Source: Sulfurospirillum arcachonense (GTDB lineage Bacteria; Campylobacterota; Campylobacteria; Campylobacterales; Sulfurospirillaceae). From it: DNA of 10,916 nt. The stretch spans positions 1 to 10,916 of the forward strand of contig DQTM01000002.1 in NCBI GenBank assembly GCA_015662785.1. The letters run 5' to 3'. The notes under the pieces were generated by a model, which saw only the letters and a program-made list of their open reading frames with translations, made no database searches and had not been told where the DNA came from. Both the position numbers and the translations under genes were made by a program. Shown in pieces: positions 7,196 to 10,916 of the stretch; the first letter of the stretch is position 1, and every line of letters starts with the position of its first letter.

Positions 7196-7732
7196 ATGCT
7201 ATCTTCTTACCGTAGTTTCGTAGAAACGACTGTTCCTAAAGATGAGTTGATTGTTTCAAGAACAGACTTGAATGGTTATATAACTTATGCTAATGATGTT
7301 TTTGCAGAGATATCAGGATATACTCCCCAAGAGTTGGTTGGAAAACCACACTCTATAGTAAGACATCCCGATATGCCAAGTTCAGTTTTTAAAGATTTAT
7401 GGAAAGTTATAAAATCAGGATCTATTTGGCGAGGATATGTAAAAAATCTTAGGAAAGATGGTGCTTATTATTGGGTATATGCAGAAGTTTCTGGTGTTTA
7501 CAAAGATGACAAATTAGTTGAATATAAATCTCTTAGAGCACCAGTTGATGAAAGCCAAAAGGTTAAATTTCAAGATATCTATGATGCATTACGAAAGAGA
7601 GAAGAGGGTAGTTGTAGGATAGTTACCAATATATCTATAGAAAACTATGAAAAACTGAAAAAGCTATCAAGTGAAGAAAATATATCTCAAGAGAAGATTT
7701 TAAATCATGTTCTTTCAGACTTACTACTTTAG
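7196..7732 (+). CDS. Aer/CetB-type PAS protein with a likely ribbon-helix-helix tail
   Basis: The product has 178 residues. Residues 12-120 are a PAS domain close to the FAD-binding PAS of the energy-taxis proteins Aer and CetB. N33, R56, H57, D59 and W69 line up with E. coli Aer N34, R57, H58, D60 and W70, which are tied to FAD binding. The conserved WRGYVKNLRKDGAYYWV segment follows at 78-94. Residues 141-178 do not belong to PAS: a strand (RIVTNIS), a helix (IENYEKLKKLSSEE), the turn NIS and a helix (QEKILNHVLSDLLL). This is the order and hydrophobic spacing of a ribbon-helix-helix DNA-binding domain. No HAMP, kinase or membrane segment is present. It starts 11 bases after napD, behind AAGGA, so it is probably cotranscribed with nap. 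A redox-sensing regulator is the inference; a CetB-like taxis partner is the alternative. Confidence 0.85.
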   Translation: MLSSYRSFVETTVPKDELIVSRTDLNGYITYANDVFAEISGYTPQELVGKPHSIVRHPDMPSSVFKDLWKVIKSGSIWRGYVKNLRKDGAYYWVYAEVSGVYKDDKLVEYKSLRAPVDESQKVKFQDIYDALRKREEGSCRIVTNISIENYEKLKKLSSEENISQEKILNHVLSDLLL

Positions 7733-7779
7733 GCAGGTTTTGTAATTTTTGTATGTACAGTTAGTTAAAGGAGTGCAGT

Positions 7780-8325
7780 TTATTCTCCTAGCATATCTTC
7801 TTTAAGAGAGTTTTGAGCAGGATTTTCACCAATCCAAATTCCATAAAGGGCTTTTTTAAACTCTAAACCTGTTATCGTCTCTTTAAGTTTATTGTTTTTA
7901 TAGATTTGCATACCAGTTGATGGAATATATAGAAAATCATATATATCGTTCTCTTTTATCTCTTCAAGGAAAACTGCTAAAAAAGTCTCTATTTTTTCTT
8001 CTATTTGTTCTGTATTTCCATTGGTTGATTTTGTAAAACCCTCTCTTGTTCCATCTTCCATTTTTTTGCTAGTTATGAGAGAAGATACTATATGCAGTCT
8101 GATGTTCATATCTTCATCTGCGTCTATTATAGTCTGAAAGTTTGAGCTTTTTTCTTTAAGATAAAGACCTCCAACATATAAATCTATAAAAAACTTATCT
8201 CTAGTTCCTTGTCCATTTAGAACCAAGTTTTTATAACTGTTCTCTAACTCCACAGCATTTAGTGTTGTAAGTGACAAAATAACCGCTATACATGTAAATA
8301 GTATTTTTTTTATGAAAGCATCCAT
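7780..8325 (-). CDS. Secreted chalcone-isomerase-like protein
   Basis: The product has 181 residues. A Sec signal peptide runs to about residue 24 (LNA-VE). The mature part matches the bacterial chalcone-isomerase-like family. It has the LNGQGTRDKFFIDLYVGGLYL region (residues 36-56, Arg42 after the NGxG turn), the MNIRLHIVSSLITSKKM segment, and the ending FKKALYGIWIGENP...LKEDMLG (156-180). Bacterial members are periplasmic and generally of unknown role; flavonoid chemistry is not implied. The ATG overlaps the last 16 bases of the dbpA frame, and no good Shine-Dalgarno is seen, so translation probably depends on the helicase gene. Its stop lies 47 bases from the end of the convergent PAS gene. 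Confidence 0.8.
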   Translation of the reverse strand: MDAFIKKILFTCIAVILSLTTLNAVELENSYKNLVLNGQGTRDKFFIDLYVGGLYLKEKSSNFQTIIDADEDMNIRLHIVSSLITSKKMEDGTREGFTKSTNGNTEQIEEKIETFLAVFLEEIKENDIYDFLYIPSTGMQIYKNNKLKETITGLEFKKALYGIWIGENPAQNSLKEDMLGE

Positions 8326-9638
8326 ACTCTTAACGCCTTTCCTTTGATTTTTGACTTTTTAAGTTTATCAAATGTTTCTTGTGCTATTTCACTATTTATA
8401 GAAACATAAGAGTCTTTTCTGTTTATAGTTATTTTTCCTATCTTTTTGCCATCTATACCAAGCTCTTTTGTTAACGCTCCTAGTATATCACCAGCTCTGA
8501 TTTTGTCACGTTTTCCACCATCAAAGCAAAGTGTTGTCATCTTTGCTTTGTATGAGCGAGGTGAGTCTACATGTAAAGAGTCGATATTTTCAAGCTCAAC
8601 ATCAATGTACTCTTCATAGCCTCTTACAAAAGATATTGCCAAGCCTTCTTTATCCATACGTCCTGTTCGTCCAATTCTGTGTGTATAAACCTCTTCACCT
8701 TTTGGCATATCATAGTTTATGACTAAATCTACACTTGGTATGTCAAGTCCACGAGCTGCAACGTCAGTTGCTATAAGGAAAGTACAACTCTTGTGTGTAA
8801 ATTCTAAAAGTGTCTCATCTCTATCAATCTGTTCTAAGTCACTATGAATACTAAGTGCGTCATAGTTTTTATGTTGTAGTCTCTCTTCAAGCTCTTTACA
8901 TTTTATTTTTGTGTTACAAAAAATGATACACGTTTCAGGTTTAAAGTGCTGTATTGCTTTTTCAACCCCTTCATCTGAGAAATTAAAAAATCTCTCTTGT
9001 ATGCTTGAGCTTTCTTGTTCAATTTCAACTTCAACTCTGTCATTTTGTATAGATTTACTAAACTCAAGAATCTTAGCATCAAAAGTAGCAGAAAAAAGAA
9101 GAGTTTGTCTCTTTTTTGGAGTAAAGTTTATGATTTTCTCAATATCTTCAAAAAATCCCATATCGAGCATTCTGTCTGCTTCATCTAAAACCAATGTTTT
9201 AATAAAATCTAGATTAAGAGACTCTTTTTCTAAAAGCGCTAAAACACGCCCAGGAGTTCCCACCACAATGTGAACACCATGTCTCATAGATTGAATCTGC
9301 CCACGCATTGGAGTTCCACCACAAAGTGTTAAAATCTTTGTGTTTTCTAAAGAAGATGCTAGTCTACGCAACTCTTTTGCAACTTGGTCAGCTAACTCTC
9401 TTGTTGGTGCTAAGACTATAGCACTTGTTTCGTATCTTTTTTTGACATCTAATTCTAGTATAAGGGGTAAACCAAAAGCAGCTGTTTTTCCACTTCCAGT
9501 TTTTGCTTTTGCAAGAACATCTTTTTTTTCAAGAATCAGAGGTAGAGTCTTTTCTTGTATGGGTGTTGGGTTTTTGTATCCTAAGTTATTTAGGTTTTTT
9601 AACATACTCTCGTCATTGATTAGTTTATCAAAAGTCAA
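8310..9638 (-). CDS. dbpA: DbpA-type DEAD-box ATP-dependent RNA helicase
   Basis: The product has 442 residues. The core motifs are all present: Q-motif around P24-Q28, Walker A AKTGSGKT (45-52), PTRELA (78-83), TPGR (128-131), DEAD (152-155), SAT (183-185), ARGLD (295-299) and HRIGRTGR (320-327). Residues 366-441 match the DbpA RNA-binding domain, including IRAGDILGAL and the closing LRVWM strand. In E. coli this domain recognises hairpin 92 of 23S rRNA during 50S assembly, so a ribosome-assembly role is likely. The start is TTG at 9638, with a strong AAAAAGGAA (complement of 9646-9654) 7 bases upstream; the next Met is residue 12, too close to the Q-motif region. The gene overlaps the following chalcone-isomerase-like gene. 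Confidence 0.93.
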   Translation of the reverse strand: MTFDKLINDESMLKNLNNLGYKNPTPIQEKTLPLILEKKDVLAKAKTGSGKTAAFGLPLILELDVKKRYETSAIVLAPTRELADQVAKELRRLASSLENTKILTLCGGTPMRGQIQSMRHGVHIVVGTPGRVLALLEKESLNLDFIKTLVLDEADRMLDMGFFEDIEKIINFTPKKRQTLLFSATFDAKILEFSKSIQNDRVEVEIEQESSSIQERFFNFSDEGVEKAIQHFKPETCIIFCNTKIKCKELEERLQHKNYDALSIHSDLEQIDRDETLLEFTHKSCTFLIATDVAARGLDIPSVDLVINYDMPKGEEVYTHRIGRTGRMDKEGLAISFVRGYEEYIDVELENIDSLHVDSPRSYKAKMTTLCFDGGKRDKIRAGDILGALTKELGIDGKKIGKITINRKDSYVSINSEIAQETFDKLKKSKIKGKALRVWMLS

Positions 9639-9667
9639 AATAAAGTTCCTTTTTGCTATTATTATTA

Positions 9668-9673
9668 ATTATA
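9668..9673 (-). promoter_or_regulatory. Putative -10 element of dbpA
   Basis: The reverse strand reads GATATAAT, with TATAAT at 9673-9668, about 30 bases before the dbpA TTG, giving a leader of roughly 20 bases that carries the Shine-Dalgarno. No -35 match is visible. The 54-base divergent region is almost all A and T, so the call rests on little more than the hexamer. No clear promoter for psd is visible in the same gap. Confidence 0.35.
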
Positions 9674-9692
9674 TCATAATTGAAAGAGTTTA

Positions 9693-10511
9693 ATGAGTAA
9701 TTTTAAAAGTAGCATTTCATCACGTATTTTTGGAGCTTTTGCTTCAAAAGAATTTTGTCCAGTTGTACAAAGTATAGTTAATAAAACATATGTTAAGTTA
9801 ATGAAAGTTGATTTGAGTGACTATGCAAGCGTAGGGGAATATAGTAGTTTAAATGCTCTTTTTACAAGAGCACCAATCAATGCGAGAAAATTTGAATCAA
9901 ATGAAAATGAGTTTATATCTCCTTGTGATGCGTTCATAAGTGAGTGTGGTGACATAACAGAACAAAAAGCCTTGCAGATTAAAGGGCACTCTTATAGAGT
10001 TAGAAATCTTCTTGGAGATTATGTTTTAAAGAGTGAAAAAGACAGACTTGTAGACGGAAAGTATCTGAACTTTTACCTATCACCAAAAGATTATCATCGT
10101 TATCATGTGCCGTTTGATATGAGAGTTAAAAAAGCAATTCATATTCCAGGGAAACTTTACCCTGTAAACTTTACTTGGCTTAGAAAAATCCCTGAATTAT
10201 TTGTGGAAAATGAGAGAGTGATTTTAGAGTGTTATACTAAAGATGAAAAACTTTTTTATATGGTTTTTGTTGGAGCGTTAAACGTAGGAAAAATGCAATT
10301 TATATTTGACCATAATATTCAAACGAATGTAAAAACTTCAATGGAACAGCTTTACATGTACGAGAACCTTTGGCTTAAAAAAGGGGATGAGTTAGGTCGC
10401 TTTGAGATGGGTTCAACTATAGTTATGTTTTTTGAAAAAGATATGGTGGAGCTTACATGTAAAAAAGATAAGCCTATTAGGTTTACAGATAAAGTAGCAT
10501 ATAAGAGTTAA
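9693..10511 (+). CDS. psd: Phosphatidylserine decarboxylase proenzyme
   Basis: The enzyme makes phosphatidylethanolamine from phosphatidylserine at the inner membrane. The product has 272 residues. The self-cleavage site is the G240-S241-T242 motif in GRFEMGSTIVMFF; cleavage would turn S241 into the pyruvoyl group of a short alpha chain of about 32 residues. The other expected triad members are D79 (SPCD, the usual PVDG position) and H138 in DYHRYHVP (133-140). The preceding LSPKDYHRYH block is highly characteristic. The length is close to short type I enzymes. The ATG at 9693 has only a weak GAAAGAG upstream. It diverges from dbpA and its stop overlaps that of the convergent permease gene. 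Confidence 0.94.
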   Translation: MSNFKSSISSRIFGAFASKEFCPVVQSIVNKTYVKLMKVDLSDYASVGEYSSLNALFTRAPINARKFESNENEFISPCDAFISECGDITEQKALQIKGHSYRVRNLLGDYVLKSEKDRLVDGKYLNFYLSPKDYHRYHVPFDMRVKKAIHIPGKLYPVNFTWLRKIPELFVENERVILECYTKDEKLFYMVFVGALNVGKMQFIFDHNIQTNVKTSMEQLYMYENLWLKKGDELGRFEMGSTIVMFFEKDMVELTCKKDKPIRFTDKVAYKS

Positions 10512-10620
10512 TCGCAACAGCTACTTGATTTCTTTTTAGGTAGTAAATACTTATAAAACAGAAAAAACATAACTATGGCCGAAATAGCCTCAAGCAAACT
10601 AGCATTTTCATCTACATGTA
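10353..10620. repeat. Cluster of three TACATGTA palindromes
   Basis: Copies lie at 10353-10360 and 10454-10461, inside psd, and at 10613-10620, inside the permease gene. They are the densest group of an 8-base palindrome that occurs eight times in the window. The copies lie in different reading frames, so protein sequence alone does not explain them. Their role is unknown. Confidence 0.5.
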
Positions 10621-10916
10621 CACTCTCTTGAATACTTCCCAAAAATCTCAAAAATGTTGTATCCATAATATATGCAAAAAATATAGTTCCAAATATAACG
10701 GAACTTAGATATATGATAGTAGATTTTGTTCCAAGTATCTTTTTAATTACAGAAATAGTTACAAGGTTAGTTGCAGGTCCAGCCGTAAGAAAAACAAAAG
10801 CAGCTCCTGGTGAAAAACCAGTGAGTATAAGTGTAATTCCAATTGGAATAGAGGTGATAGCACAGACGTAGAGAGGCATTGCTATGAGAAGTACAAATAT
10901 GTAGCTTAAGAGTAAA
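10508..10916 (-). CDS. DUF318/UPF0718-family permease, C-terminal part
   Basis: The frame stays open to the right edge, so the N-terminus is missing; 135 complete codons are visible. It does not start at the ATG at 10879, because hydrophobic sequence continues upstream (LLLSYIFVLLIA). The segment MPLYVCAITSIPIG followed by GFSPGAAFVFLTAGPATN is the signature of the second half of the DUF318 (PF03773) permeases, a group that includes ArsP and the SO_0444-type putative metal exporters. About four membrane helices are present, at the edge, 10800-10880, 10670-10730 and 10530-10580. The C-terminus KKKSSSCCD carries a Cys pair that might bind a soft metal. Metal or metalloid efflux is a family-based inference; the substrate cannot be told. 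Confidence 0.8.
   Translation of the reverse strand, partial: LLLSYIFVLLIAMPLYVCAITSIPIGITLILTGFSPGAAFVFLTAGPATNLVTISVIKKILGTKSTIIYLSSVIFGTIFFAYIMDTTFLRFLGSIQESVHVDENASLLEAISAIVMFFLFYKYLLPKKKSSSCCD

Noticed and set aside
7769..7789. AGGAG...CTCCT inverted repeat between the convergent PAS and chalcone-isomerase-like genes, as a terminator
   Set aside because: The stem is only 5 base pairs with an 11-base loop, no T-run follows on either strand, and one arm lies in coding sequence.
8531..9693. Open frames on the + strand opposite dbpA (8531-8722, 8911-9273, 9340-9693)
   Set aside because: They lie antisense to a well-conserved helicase, have no ribosome sites or recognisable domains, and look like shadows of its codon use.

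Overview
The window is AT-rich and looks like a free-living campylobacterotal (epsilonproteobacterial) chromosome, most likely a relative of Sulfurimonas, Sulfurovum or Arcobacter. The main reason is a periplasmic nitrate reductase cluster in the order napA-G-H-B-F-L-D. It has no napC and it includes napL, the arrangement known from Wolinella and relatives. The NapA is also of the long type (939 residues). The genus is inference.

Left edge (3-257): the last 84 codons of a helical, charged protein of unknown identity. A 94-base gap follows, holding a convincing nap promoter: an FNR/CRP-family dyad at 278-291, a TATAAT at 315-320 and a strong Shine-Dalgarno at 339-344. A second set of inverted repeats sits at 285-307.

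352-7732, + strand: napA, napG, napH, napB, napF, napL and napD, with gaps of under 25 bases or short overlaps, then a PAS-domain gene 11 bases after napD. NapGH should pass electrons from menaquinol to the diheme cytochrome NapB and on to NapA, which reduces nitrate in the periplasm. NapD and NapF serve NapA maturation, and NapL is a beta-propeller accessory protein. The PAS protein has the FAD-binding residues of Aer-type redox sensors and a C-terminal stretch that reads as a ribbon-helix-helix DNA-binding fold. It may therefore be a redox-responsive regulator carried in the nap operon, and it is the most novel item here.

7780-9638, - strand: a DbpA-type DEAD-box RNA helicase with a TTG start, whose 3' end overlaps by 16 bases a secreted chalcone-isomerase-like protein. 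9693-10511, + strand, diverging from dbpA: a proenzyme phosphatidylserine decarboxylase. 10508 to the right edge, - strand: the C-terminal part of a DUF318-type permease whose stop codon shares a TTAA with that of psd.

The 8-base palindrome TACATGTA occurs eight times, against roughly 0.4 expected from base composition, and every ACATGT in the window lies inside it. No RNA genes, CRISPR arrays, insertion sequences or convincing intrinsic terminators were seen. No intergenic stretch exceeds 100 bases.
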